Shown one piece after another: positions 37,034 to 64,000 of a stretch of 64,000 nucleotides of DNA (the stretch's first letter is position 1; the number at the start of each line of letters is the position of its first letter). The translations under genes and the position numbers were made by a program. The notes under the pieces are model-generated. The model made no database searches. It was given only the letters and a program-made list of their open reading frames with translations, and was not told the DNA's origin. Source of the stretch: Doris montereyensis (Eukaryota; Mollusca; Gastropoda; Nudibranchia; Dorididae); contig JAXRKP010000679.1 of the NCBI GenBank assembly GCA_037039925.1, positions 67,501 to 131,500 on the forward strand. The letters run 5' to 3'.

Positions 37034-40000
37034 GTTATAAAGTTACATCGATTTTAAGTCCATAACACAGCACAAAAAAACACGAACCAGCCATTAAGCC
37101 CAGGCAACCTCACACACTGACATAAGAATCGTCTAGGCAAAGTGAATCCTGAACTGCATGGAACCTGCTACTTGAAGGCATACACAATGTTATTTACTAC
37201 ACATTCATTGACCTGGTCTCAAGAGGTAGATCTCCGTATTTTAAAAAAATTGTTTTTGCTTTTTTTCCTCTTCATTCCTATTCCTGAATATTTAAGTTTG
37301 TAGAGGTTGCATTTGTGTGTCGATTTGCAATATGGAAAATGTGACACAATGATAGAAACATAGATTTAGAGCAGACCCTGTCCAAGGAACCCAATCTTCA
37401 CATTGTCAATCCTGATACCACTGACTGATGGCTGATGCTACCTTTAATTAGACCTAGAGCTAGACTCTTATGCCTAAGTTTCTTGTGGTTTGAGAGTGAA
37501 ATTAATGTTACAACCAAGAAACACTTGTCTACATTTACTAGACATAAACATTTCAGAAATAAATATAAAGTTAAAAATGTAGAATCTAAGCTGTCTAAAC
37601 ACATAACAAATCATGATTCTTTACACAAGTTTAAACTTGCTTTGTCGTGTTTGTTCACTTCCTTCTCCGTGTTGGTAATGATTGATTTGAACATGATGTA
37701 TTCGCTATGTCACACAAGGACAGCGACCAATGAATATGAAACAAAAATTAAATACACAGTATACCTTACAATCTAAGAAGTTAAATCACCTGAATAAAGA
37801 TCAAATGGACGGTTTTTAAATTTGTACTTTTCAAAACGGTCACTAATGTCAACCACTGTGCCGGAAGTTAACTTTTTGTTTACTACACCGATTGAAGATT
37901 TCTCCATTCCATGAGAACGGAAGAGACTGGGAAGGGGACATCCAGTTGTCTAACCTACCTTTGCGACTAGGTGGACATCCACAGGGCCTGTTTTTACCTA
38001 ATTGTGAGCAAAGATGCTAGTATCTTTGGTATGAGTTAAGTAGTCATCCAAAATCAAAGTGTCTACGCAGCCTGTGTTTAGAGCTAGAGGACATCCAAAG
38101 AGTGCATTCATGATCTGAAAAACAATGGTCGTATAAGAAACCGTATGGATGCAGAGACAAACTTCTGGTACCAGGTACATGCATTTGTGACAAGTATATA
38201 AACATGCAATTTCCACTTATATAGACTCTGTAAATCAACCATTGGCAGAATACAGAGCATGCAAAACAAAATGGCCACGATAATTTCAAGAAAATCAGGG
38301 AGAGCATAACACCAATATTAAAATATCTCCATTGATTGCTCATCAACATGAGGATAACATTCAATATTGCTTTGTTAACTTTTAAACAATTTCATCACAT
38401 GGCCCCAGAGATTTAAATGTCTATAATTTCAACCTATGTTCCTACGCAATATCTTTCGTCAGCCCACCAATTGCAGCTTGTGAGGAAACCCTGCAGAATA
38501 TCATTGCTGTCACGGGTGTTTATGCCAACAGTTTGAAAATCCTGTCTATAGATATCACACATTGCTCACACTTGCAGGGAAAAAACTGAAATCAGGACTT
38601 TTAAAAGAAGTGTTCAACTACACCCTATTTGAGTTTTGTAATGATGTTTTATCTATGTTAGAATGTACTCAAGAGCCTCTGAGCACCATTATGGTGGATA
38701 CCAGCGCTATATAAATTATCACTATTATTATCATTATCATGATCGTGTTACCCAAAAGGATAATGTGGGGAGAAGGTTGGCTACTTCTATTCTTTGGTCA
38801 TCAGGTCACCCAGTCAATTAGCAGATTTTTTTTGCTGTTGTTTTGTTTTTTAAGGCTATTGGATGAGAAGTCACCAGAATGGCATTATAATGGCTGATTT
38901 TCATGTTCAAGCAACATGTTTATAATGGAACCGAGTAGCGTTGTAGGTTTAGTTTCGGAGGGTTGGGGGTACATCTAGATCTATATGCCTTCATTCTTTT
39001 CTCTACAGCTGTAGGTCCTATAGATGTCTTCACTTTGCCCTTGGGTCTCAATTGAACCCTGCTATCATTGATGTCGATGTAAATTACATTATCATTACTT
39101 AGATCTACGACAACCAAGGGAACTTAAGTCTGACAATCCAATGTGGACCCACTGCATGTGAAAAGGTTACTACTGAAGCTAACTGTATTGTACAATGTAG
39201 AAGATAAGTAGGTAGGTCTGACAACACACTTCACATTTCACATCCGTTTGGGTCCCCTTAACCCATGATTACGTAGTGATAGAGGAGTTGTGAATGCGAC
39301 GGCTGGTGTCAAAGATATATTAGGATAAAAGCAGGAAGTGGTGACGCAGTATGCTTGGATGTCTCCCCCTAATCGAGACATCTGGATGTTTCCCTAGTCT
39401 CTTCTATAACAGACGCAGGCGACAAAACGACACTGCGGTGTGGGTATTCGGTCCCCCAACAGAGTCCACTGATGGCAATAGCAGACAAACGTAACCGAAA
39501 ACCGTTACCTCGTGTGTCTTCACCATTCACACATCTAATATAGCCCGAAGCTATGTATCCGTCTCTTTGCCTTCCTACCTCTCTGTCCGTCTGACTGTGT
39601 TTGTCTCTCTGCCTCTGCCTGATTGTCTGCTTGTCTGTCTGTGTCTCCCCGTCGCACAAATTGGCCTACATTTTTTTTATCTCCCCAATTGCTTTGTGTT
39701 TTATACTGTCTGGGGGAGGGGGTAAAATGGGAGTGAGCTATTATTTGTTTATCGTTTATAAGAAAAGATTACGTAAATTGAAAACGAACATGTTATACAT
39801 ACAATCTTGCTTGTGTCACTGCCTTGAAAGATGGTAGTGTCAGGGAATTTAAGCTTATGCATTAGCCCGAGAGACGCAATATTGAAAGTTTGGTGTTAGT
39901 GCATGTTCACTACCGATACCGTTTGAGTCTGGGTATAATATATAGCTAATAAATGCTATACAATGAATATTACCGAATTACCGTTTACATTTTCCATTTA

Positions 40001-40387
40001 AGCAAATTTCTCTTCTCGGGCCACTAGTACCTCTTTCATTTACAGCGAATATTAAGCGCATTCGAAAAGAACGTCCCTTTGACTATTTTTCAAACGGATA
40101 TAACAAAACATGAAGAAAAATGGAAACATTATTAAACCAACACTAAAAACATAACTACAGTCCATTTGTTCAATAGTAAAACAAAACAACTAACAACAAA
40201 AACAAAACAAACCAAAACAAAAAAAGAACAAACAATAAAAAGAAAAGAAAAAGAAAAGAAAAAAAAAAGAGAAGAAGGAAAACACAATATGAGAAATTGT
40301 GTCGGTCACAATCACAGAGGGGAGATATCAATAACATTACCGTTACCGTTACCGGTACGATAAGTCGAGATCAAGAATTTTGGCCCA
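37034..40387. other. Intergenic DNA, no gene seen
   Basis: Small open frames have no domain. It holds a retroposon-like 3' tail near 38,620-38,740 and a CTGT/CTCT-rich patch at 39,560-39,650. A purine-rich A/G tract lies at 40,170-40,290. Confidence 0.45.
38620..38740 (+). mobile_element. LINE-type 3' tail
   Basis: GATACCAGCGCTATATAAAT followed by a short degenerate (TTATCA) tail resembles the 3' end seen at 59,510-59,690 (GGCGCAATATAAATGTGC then (ATT)n). Only the tail is recognisable. Confidence 0.45.
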
Positions 40388-42205
40388 AGATTGAATTGAC
40401 CCGACAGTGGACGGGGTGTAGATGATCCTGCCCTCCACGAGTCTCTTGGCTGACCAAAGGCTAAGTGAGTTAACCCTGAAAGAAAACAACCGACTGCCTT
40501 ACTTTACAGACTGGTCTTGAATTACTAAAGGCTAAGGGAGTTAACCCTGACAGAAAATAACAAGGCCTGGTAGGGGGTCTCAATGTGGCATCCCCACCAT
40601 CTACCTAGAGTACAGTGGGCTAATCCCCTGCTTAAACAAAAACAAACAGATTGAGAGAAAAATAAATATAATATAACCGGCTTGAACTTTCGAATACGAA
40701 CTTGGAAACGAATACGGACTGTGATTTTTGGAACATGGAACGTTAGGGCAATAAATGGAAAAGAGTCAGAATTAGTTGAAGAACTGGAAAAATTCAAAGT
40801 AAATATTTTGGCCATTACAGAAACAAAGAAAAAAGACAAGGAATAGAAAATGTAGGACCGAACCATATTTTAACCTTCTCAGGAGTAGATGTCAAAGATA
40901 GAGCTGGAGCAGGAGTAGGCCTCCTAGTGCATAAAAGACATGAAAAAACACTACTTAGCGTTCAAGGAAAAGTATATGACAGGATACTGGAAATGAGACT
41001 AAGGAAAAGAGTAGAGGATCAGATTGAAGAGCATCAGAGTGGATTTAGACCAGGGAAGAAGTGTGCAAGACCACATATTTACAACTAGACAAATAATAGA
41101 AATATTCCTTGAGAGAAACATTGACCTGCACTTGTGTTTTATTGACTTAGAAAAGGCATTTGACACTGTAAGGAGGGACGAACTATGGCATTCCTTAAAA
41201 GAACACAATGTAGAGCAAAATTTAATAGAAGCCATTAAAAGTTTTTACAACAAACCAACATGTAGAGTGAGAGTAGCTGGAAACATATCTTCAGAATTTG
41301 ATGTAGATATAGGAGTAAGACAAAAATGAAGAAAAGGAATGAAGGTATGTGGAAGCTCAAACCAGTAAATGTATCAACGATTTCATTTGCCGATGATTTA
41401 GTTCTGCTTGGAAAATCAGAAAGTAACCTTCAGTCGAATTTCAACATAATGAACAATGAACTAAATAAAAAAGGAATGAGAATAAATGCAAAAAAAAACA
41501 AAACAATGCTAGTAACTAGGGAAGCTAAAACACAAAATCTTAAATTGGGCAGGGAGAATTTAGAACAAGTTCAAAGCTACAATTACCTAGGAGTAATGAT
41601 TAACTCAGAGGGAAAACTAAGAGAAGAAATCAGCCGGAGAATCCAAAAGGCAGGTGTAATATATAACCATCTAGCAATGGCATTTGTAGGTAAACAAGAA
41701 TTGTCAACAAAAACCAAAATGGCAGAATACAATACAGTTTATTGTCCTACTCTCCTCTATAGCAGCGAAACCTGAACATTAGACAGTAGAGAACACAGTA
41801 GAGTACAGGCAGCTGAAATGAAATATCTAAGAAGAGTAGTAGGGAAAACTAAAAGAGACAAAATCAGAAACACAACAATAAGAGATCAAACCAAAGCAGA
41901 TGGCATACAAACTAAGATAGAAACAAATTAACTGAGATGGTTTGGGCATGTAAACAGAATGAATGACAATAGAATAGCTATATCAGTATATAGTGCTAAA
42001 ACCCAAGGTAGAAGACTAAAAGGCGGACCTCGGAGAAAGTGGGAAGAAGATATAAAATAGGCATTGAAGCATAGAAATTTTATGTTTTTGGAAGGAAACA
42101 GAAAATTTCAGGACAGGGCATCCTGGAGAAAGATCCTCTCGGGCATCTGAACGCATACACCGAAAGGTAGAATGGGAGTTGATAAATAAATAAATAAATA
42201 AATAT
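40388..42205 (+). mobile_element. RTE-like LINE with internal deletions
   Basis: Same family as 27478 and 61300. About two 5' monomers are followed by the endonuclease start (RTWKRIRTVIFGTWNVR, LAITETKKK). The sequence then jumps near 40,950 straight into the reverse transcriptase (RILEMRLRKRVEDQIEEHQS, a frameshift, then HLCFIDLEKAFDTVRRDELW). A second deletion joins DIGVRQ to MKKRNEGMWKLKP, removing the GCVLSPLLF block. The rest runs through SFADDLVLLGKSES to GPRRKWEEDI. The 3' end is (AAAT)n at 42,180-42,205, the likely primed tail. Confidence 0.92.
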
Positions 42206-42321
42206 TGAATTGACTTACATTTACATGATATTCACGATAATTTGATGCACGAACCACCTTTATGTGTTGTATGTCTACAGTGCTTCGTTCCCTCATTACT
42301 TGTTTTGTTGTATTTGGCTTC

Positions 42322-42455
42322 TTGAAATTTCTCTCCATCTACCATATACGATGATGTCAGGTTGAATTAAGAGGAAACAACAAGATGAGAGATGAGTGAA
42401 AGAATGAAAGACAGGAAGTACAATGTAGAACGTTCCGGTAGGACCCGCCAACTTT
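42322..42455. repeat. Dispersed repeat, copy 3
   Basis: TTGAAATTTCTCTCCATCTA, GGTTGAATTAAGAGGAAACA, then GTAGGACCCGCCAACTTT. It abuts the low-coordinate end of the LINE at 42460-44890. Confidence 0.5.
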
Positions 42456-42459
42456 CCAT

Positions 42460-44890
42460 GATTTGTTCCCTCATTGGATGTTACAATAGGTTTATGTGCA
42501 CGTATCATAGTACAGACATGTAACTTGTTTCTTTTACATTCTTCGTCTGCCTTTTTAGCTCGCTGAGCCGCAGATGATGCTATGGTCTTAATGGCATCCG
42601 TTTTCTCCTGCATTTGCTTGTGCGTGTGTGAAAGCAAAGCGATATCATTGGCAATGTCTAGGTCATTAACTTGTTTTGTCATAATCTATTGAATGCCATT
42701 TCTGCTCCCCGTCTGTTGCATTTTTCGTCAGGAAGTCGATTGCTAAAAGAAACAGAAAGGAAAGGAAACAGCCTTGTCAAACTTGCTTCTTGATGTTGAA
42801 AGATTCAGGGACTTCTCAAGCCTGTACTACTTTCGCAATCATATCTTCGTATGACTTCTGTATTATTCTTGTAAATTTTAAGGATACTACACAATGTCGC
42901 AGTGATTTTCAAAGAGAATCCTTATGGAGGCTATCAACTGTTTTCTCAAAGTCGATGAAATTGATGTATAGGAGTAAATTCCACTCTAACGATTGCTCAA
43001 CAATGATGTGCAATGTGGTTGTTTTTAGTCAGTACACGATCTGCTTTGGTTTGATCCTGCTTGCTCATCTCGTAGTTAGGCATCTATTGCCCTTTAAAGT
43101 ATTTCAATGATAACCCTGTTGAAAATTTTTCCTGAAACTGACAGTAGCATTATTCCCTGTAGTTAGTGTACTCATCGAGGTCTCCTTTTTAGGTAATTTG
43201 ACACATGACCCTCTTTCCAGTCATTTGGAAATTCTTCCTTTTCCCAGATCTCTGTGAAAAGGCTATGCAGCAACATGGCAACGGAGCACTCTGTATTTGT
43301 TTTCAGTGCTTCTCCAGGTATACCATCCGGTCCTGCTGCCTTTTCATTCTTAATCTTCCGGATTGCATGTCGAATCTCTGCTGGTGTTGGGGTAATTGTA
43401 GCTATATCTAGGTCTTCTATTGCCTCCTCTATGTTTGAGGGTTGTGCAAGTGGTGGTCGATTCAGCAGTTCTGAGAAGTTTTCCTTCCAACGAGACATTT
43501 GTTCCTCTTTTGTGGTAAGAAGATTGCAGCTTTTGCTTTTTATGACTCTACTTCCTTGCCTGTACTTCCCTGCTAGCTTCTTAGTTACAGCATAGACATC
43601 TCTCATATTTCCCTTTTCTGCCGCTTCAATGGCATCTTTAGCTAATTCTTCAAAACAATTTCTTTTGTCTGTTCTTACACTTTTCTTTACTTGAGCATTG
43701 GCTTATGTGTATAAGGCTTGTGATTGGGCCTTGGTTGCTCTGGTTCTTGACATAAGTATCTGCATTTTTGCCTTCCTGTGTGTTTCTATCTTTATGTAGG
43801 TCTCTTGAGAAATCCATTCTTTCTGGTATTGTTGATTCTTGCCAAGCGTTTCCTCACATGTTGCTGTCCACACATTTTTCAGGTCCCTCCAATTATCCTC
43901 TAGTCCTATCAGAGCCTCAAGTCGATTGGAAATTGTGAGAGAAAATTCTTCTGTTTTCCTTCTTCCCTTAGAAGGCCAACGGTGTATTTCCTCTTGGTTA
44001 TAGTTGTTGGTGTGTCTCTGTATTGTTTCAGTCTAAATTTTACTTTCCCTATAACAAGGTGGTGACCCGAACTGACACATACTCCTCGATGAACTTTAAC
44101 ATCGCTGAGAGAGGATCTAAATCGTTTGTTGATACACAGAGGTACAATTCGGTTTTGTGTCTTTTGATCTGGTGAAATCCAAGTGGCAAGGTGTATTCTT
44201 TTGTGTTTGAAAAGACTTCCTCTTATCATAAGGTTGTAGCTTGCACACATGTCCACAAAAGTTTTCCGTTTTCATTCATTGTCCCTAATTCGTGCTTTCC
44301 CATGACTTCTTCAAATCCTTTGTTGTCATCCCCTATTTTGGCGTTGAAATCTCCCATTACTATTGATGTCCCTCTACTTGATGTCTTCCAGTTTTTGCAT
44401 GAGCTGCTTGTAGAAATCTACTTTGACATCTTCCTCCTTGTCATTCGTTTGGGGCATAGCTTGGATGGCATTTAGATTCATTCGCAGGTTGCTGGTTTAA
44501 AAGGGGCTGATATAATCCGAGATTCTATTGGTTTCCACAAAATAAGTGAGGTTTGGGCTTTTCTTGATAACATATAACCAACTTCTCCAGAGTGGGTTGC
44601 ATTGTTGTCAGTGTTTCCTGAATAAATTATTGTTTCACCTGTTGTCAATTTTGTTTATCCTACTCCTGTCCAATGAGTTTCACCGATTACAAGAATATCC
44701 AGTTGATAGTTCTTGAATTCTGAGGCTATTTGTGAGCACTTCCCTGTCTCGTACATAGTACAGACATTCCAGGTGCCAATTTTGGAGATTTTCCTTAGGT
44801 TAAGAAGGTGAATTAGCCTGCTAAGCTTCATATTGCGCTCTCCACTGTCCTAGGGAGGGAGTGTGCGTCCCTGACACTTTAGATGGGCAC
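42460..44890 (-). mobile_element. Second RTE-like LINE family, degenerate
   Basis: Read on the minus strand from about 44,800: IGTWNVCTMYETGKCSQIAS (endonuclease start), IVMGDFNAKIGDDNKGFEEV, HLATWISPDQKTQNRI, SSGHHLVIGKVKF (endonuclease end). Then come MSRWKENFSELLNRPPLAQP, IRKIKNEKAAGPDGIPGEAL, broken reverse transcriptase frames, and DLDIANDIALLSHTHKQMQE near 42,640 (catalytic region, one Asp changed to Asn). Many stops and frameshifts. It differs clearly from the family at 40388 and 61300. Confidence 0.88.
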
Positions 44891-45414
44891 CAACTGTGCC
44901 CAAGGTTGGCGTAACTAAATTCTTTGTTGACGTTTCTGTAGCGATTCTGATTTTTGCAGGGTAGAGGTGCTGGCCCCACGCCCAACCCCTGACTAGGACC
45001 AGGATTTATTTTGGAGATTCACTCTTAGACAGATTACCCTCTCAGGTTAATGACCCCTGTCTGCCCATGGTTGGAAATCGGAGTTTTTCGTCTCCTAGAT
45101 AGACTACCTTACCAGGCTGACGAAATCTATCTACCCGGGGAGAGGTTATAAAGGCGTCTCGATTCGCCTGCTAGTCATTTCTGTGGGTATTTTGGGATAT
45201 TTTCTAAGAGCTGACTTCCCGTTCTCAAACTCCACCCCATCTTCTATGACCAGCGCCAGATTGTCCACGACTGCTTATTGGTTATTCGCAGCTAACCTTT
45301 ATGTCTAGAGGCCATTCCACTATCCACAACCCTGTGGACGTGTCTGAGGGGGGATGGTCGCTCCCACAGGCTCTTTTACATAATACATGTATAACAAAAA
45401 GTTCATGCGAGGCC
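44891..45414. other. Probable 5' leader of the minus-strand RTE-like LINE
   Basis: GC-richer sequence without frames, containing CAACTGTGCCCAAGGTTGGC and TTACCAGGCTGACGAAATC. The base composition matches the adjoining LINE better than the surroundings. This is an inference. Confidence 0.35.
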
Positions 45415-45573
45415 ATTTAGATCCATAAAGCCGGATTTATCCCGGTTCCAGTAGCGTGACCCGGACCAGTACCAGTAATAATAATCCCCTCCGGGATAGG
45501 ACGCTAATCTGACTCAGGATTATATTCCCAAGCTACTGTTTATACCCATTTGCACCTGGGTAGAGTGGAAACA
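45415..45573 (-). mobile_element. tRNA-derived SINE, family 1, head missing
   Basis: Contains the family tail and body (complements of CATAAAGCCGGATTTATCCC, GGATAGGACGCTAATCTGAC, CCATTTGCACCTGGGTAGAG) and stops before the tRNA-like part. Confidence 0.78.
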
Positions 45574-45715
45574 ACAAGATGAAGGGAAAGAGAAAGAGTG
45601 AAAGGTAAACCCCTAACTTGAAAGTGAGCAACAAATGCCCAAAACCAATGCAAAGATAAAATTGTTGGTAAAAGCACAATGCATTTCAAGCCTTTAGTCC
45701 CCTAGTCATAAAGTC

Positions 45716-46010
45716 AAGTTCCTTCAGTTGTTAAGGCCCATAGAACCAAAGCTTATCCCAGTTTCAATAGCCTGAAGCAGAACAGGTGATAATAACCTCT
45801 CCTGGACAGGACGCTATTCTGATGCAGATTTTAACTCCCAAGCAAATGCTTGTACCGTATCCATTTGCATCTGGGTTGAGTGTGGAAAATATGTGTTAAA
45901 TATCTTTCCCAAGGAACATAACGTCGGCTCTAATTGTGCTATGATTTGAACCCCGAGGCTCTTGATCACCAGTCCGGCAGCTTAACCACTCACGTCACCA
46001 AGGCCACATT
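45716..46010 (-). mobile_element. tRNA-derived SINE, family 1
   Basis: Full-length-looking copy. The minus-strand head is near GTGGCCTTGGTGACGTGAGT, with body GCAAATGGATACGGTACAAG and tail ending at the complement of CAAGTTCCTTCAGTTGTTAA. Confidence 0.82.
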
Positions 46011-46240
46011 CCATAGAGGCTGAAGCATATCCCAGATTTTGTTAACACTTACCAGAACAGACAAGATAAGATTATCTCAGACAGGGTGTTCATCTGATGC
46101 AATCTGTCTCGCAACTCCCAGCAAATGCGGACACAATATCTGACCTGAGAAACTAGGATTTTAACCCATAACCTCATAGTTCCTTAACTGCCTACCATTA
46201 AACCACTAACACTACTAGTACTAGAAGTCAAGAAGAAATG
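46011..46240 (-). mobile_element. Diverged SINE-like copy
   Basis: Shows the order AAGCATATCCCAGATTT, CTGATGCAATCTGTCTCGCA, ACTAGGATTTTAACCCATAA, resembling the family 1 layout, but strongly diverged. The part from 46,126 recurs at 46,576. Confidence 0.5.
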
Positions 46241-46424
46241 TACACACTATATGGCCTTTTACGTCAATATTGACAATTCTGTAACAGTTGCTGTCACTGC
46301 TACACCTGAACTAATTTTATTTTGAGGAAAGTATGGATGCCCAGCCATACTTCCTTTTTCCTCATCTTTGCCTCTTGTACATATTCAGAGTAATGAACTG
46401 GTCACTAAGGCAGAGGCACAAGAG

Positions 46425-46575
46425 GTTGTAGGGGTAGTTCTAAAAACACCAGGGTGGCAGCCGGAATGGCCTGCTTTTTCGATTTCCAACCACCAACGAG
46501 TTCTTTTACATGTGTAAAGGCACATGGGACCTCCTAGATTATCGTCTGTCTCCGATATGACTAGCAGGACCAGCA
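46425..46575 (-). mobile_element. SINE-like family 2 fragment
   Basis: Contains CATGGGACCTCCTAGATTAT and CGTCTGTCTCCGATATGACT, close to the family 2 body (ATCCGTCTCCGATGAGACTA) at 2,450. Confidence 0.5.
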
Positions 46576-46695
46576 AATAAGGACACAATATCTGACCTGA
46601 GATACTAGGATTTTAACCTATTATCTCATACTTCCTTCATTGCCTACCACTAAACCAACCATTAACACTGCTAGAAGTGTAGAAGAAATGTTCAC
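46576..46695. repeat. About 115-bp direct repeat of 46126-46240
   Basis: Both copies start GGACACAATATCTGACCTGA and end AAGAAATGTNCACAC with several substitutions between. Confidence 0.8.
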
Positions 46696-46829
46696 ACTCG
46701 ACACAGGTGATTTTACACAGCATGTCAAAACCTTGAATACAGACACAGTTCATAATGAGAGACACATTTTCCATTAATAAAGGGAGAACAGCCAAGTCAT
46801 GGTATGGATATCATGTAGTTAAATCTTTT

Positions 46830-47692
46830 CAACCAATCGCTTTATTAGAGCTTCTATAACCAATATCTTTATTAGAGCATCTATAACAAATATCTTTATT
46901 AGGGCATCTATAACCAATCTCTTTATTAGAGCATTTATAACCATTCTCTTTATTAGAGCATCTTGTCTCTTTATTAGAGCATCTATAACCAATCTCTTTA
47001 TTAATGCATCTATAATGAATGTTTTTATTAGAGCATCTATAATCAATCTCTTTATTAGGGCATCTATTACCAATCTCTTTATTAGAGCATCTATAACCAA
47101 TCTCTTTATTAGAGCATCTATAACCAATCTCTTTATTAGAGCATCTTTAACCAATCTCTTTATTAAAGCATCTATAACCAATGTCTTTTTTAGAGCATCT
47201 ATAACCATTCTCTTTATTAGGGCATCTATAACCAATCTCTTTATTAGAGTATCTATGACCAATCTCTTTATTAGAGCATCTATAACCAATCTCTTTATTA
47301 GAGCATCTATAACCAATCTCTTTATTAGAGCTTCTATAACCAATATCTTTATTAAAGCATCTATAACCAATGTCTTTATTAGAGCATCTATAACCATTCT
47401 CTTTATCAGGGCATCTATAACCAATCTCTTTATTAGAGCATCTATAACCAATCTCTTTATTAAAGCATCTATAATGAATGTCTTTATTAGAGCATCAATA
47501 ACCAATCTCTTTATAAGGGCATCTATAACCAATCTCTTTATTAGAGCATCTATAACCAATCTCCTTATTAGAGCATCTATAACTAATCTCTTTATTAGAG
47601 CATCTATAACCAATTTCTTTATTAGAGCATCTATAACCAATCTCTTTATGAGGGCATCTATAACCAATCTCTTTATTAGGGCATCTATAAAA
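46830..47692. repeat. 27-bp tandem array (about 32 units) 3' of AUH
   Basis: Plus-strand unit CTTTATTAGAGCATCTATAA plus CCAATCT. On the AUH sense strand most units contain AATAAA. Since 27 is a multiple of three, frames are open on both strands (VIDALIKRL repeated on minus, ITNLFIRAS on plus). I regard these as by-products. The array begins about 430 nt after the AUH stop codon. Confidence 0.96.
47672..47677 (-). promoter_or_regulatory. First AATAAA after the AUH stop codon
   Basis: Reading down the AUH sense strand from the stop at 48,118, I find no AATAAA until this one, which lies inside the 27-bp array. Many further copies follow at 27-nt steps. Confidence 0.55.
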
Positions 47693-48117
47693 CTCCAACC
47701 ATCTGACTGACATGGTATGACGTAAATGACAAATATTTGTTAGTGAGATTCATTCATGACATTTTAGGCAGAAAAACACAGCTGGAAGAATTCTGTTGGT
47801 TCCATCGTTCCAAAATGACACAATTTGACATTCATAGCCATAGTTTCTGATGAGTTTACCATTTAACAAGCAACAAATATTTTCTTAAATGACTGAACAG
47901 TATCTGAATGCATTCCTTCAAAAAACATGGAAAGAAAAATTATTTTTAGATAAAATGGCACAAAAGGGCTGCATTGGCCGCTGATCAAGCTACCAGATTG
48001 CCTTTTTCAGCTGAAATCACAGCTAAACACAGAGCTTCAAAGTATTGAGACAACAGAGCTTCCCAAGAAATGCTTGTCCGATTCAGTGACTTTCATAATT
48101 ACATCATCTTGTCTGAT

Positions 48118-63940
<15,823 letters not shown>

Positions 63941-64000
63941 CTGTAACATAAGTACAGGTATCATTTTACAACATTCATCAAAGTCAAAGTGAAGAAAATA

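Noticed and set aside
38044..38364. 106-residue Cys-rich minus-strand frame
   Set aside because: No domain, no splice support, no similarity that I recognise.
46819..47710. Long repeat proteins on both strands (282 residues on minus, 231 on plus)
   Set aside because: Both follow from a 27-bp period, which is a multiple of three; no start context, no unique ends and simultaneous openness on both strands.

Overview
This is eukaryotic nuclear DNA, most likely from an invertebrate animal. A lophotrochozoan, probably a mollusc, fits the general character (AT-rich, short exons in long repeat-filled introns, RTE-like LINEs, tRNA-derived SINEs), but that placement is an impression and not proved by any single feature. 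Three protein-coding genes can be supported, all on the minus strand and all split by GT..AG introns. I see no bacterial genes, CRISPR arrays, rRNA genes or intact tRNA genes.

Layout. (1) About 1-5,327: two exons of an F-box family gene whose 5' exons were not found. The 4 kb intron holds a LINE fragment, an 87-bp tandem array, a SINE and a 38/44-bp tandem array. (2) 5,430-13,600: intergenic DNA with a 0.7 kb CT microsatellite, two SINEs and a 2.4 kb 26-bp satellite. (3) 13,636-31,952: a CEP83 (CCDC41) orthologue, a distal-appendage centriole protein, in 13 recognisable coding exons. Most of its larger introns carry their own tandem arrays (46, about 21, 40, 3, 63 and 77 bp) plus LINE and SINE copies. 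(4) 32,160-48,000: gene-poor, with a candidate terminal-inverted-repeat element containing a 1,030-bp duplication, two RTE-like LINEs on opposite strands, a SINE cluster and a 27-bp array. (5) 48,118-63,940: an enoyl-CoA hydratase gene, best matched to AUH (methylglutaconyl-CoA hydratase), six exons, 5' end beyond the window. Its last intron holds a 4.2 kb 25-bp satellite, a 0.48 kb Harbinger-like MITE and a SINE. The other introns hold a degraded transposon-like ORF, a LINE 3' end and a long RTE-like LINE.

By my rough addition, tandem arrays and microsatellites fill close to a quarter of the window. The most interesting observations concern where they sit. One minisatellite runs directly into the 3' splice site of CEP83 exon 9, and its last unit appears to supply the splice-site AG. 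Another array, just downstream of the AUH stop codon, carries a canonical AATAAA on the AUH sense strand in most of its roughly 32 units, and no AATAAA lies between the stop codon and the array. The 25-bp satellite contains internal copies of its own unique flank, a record of repeated large duplications. CEP83 and AUH are unrelated in function, so their neighbourhood suggests no shared pathway. I did not find a clearly new multi-gene system.
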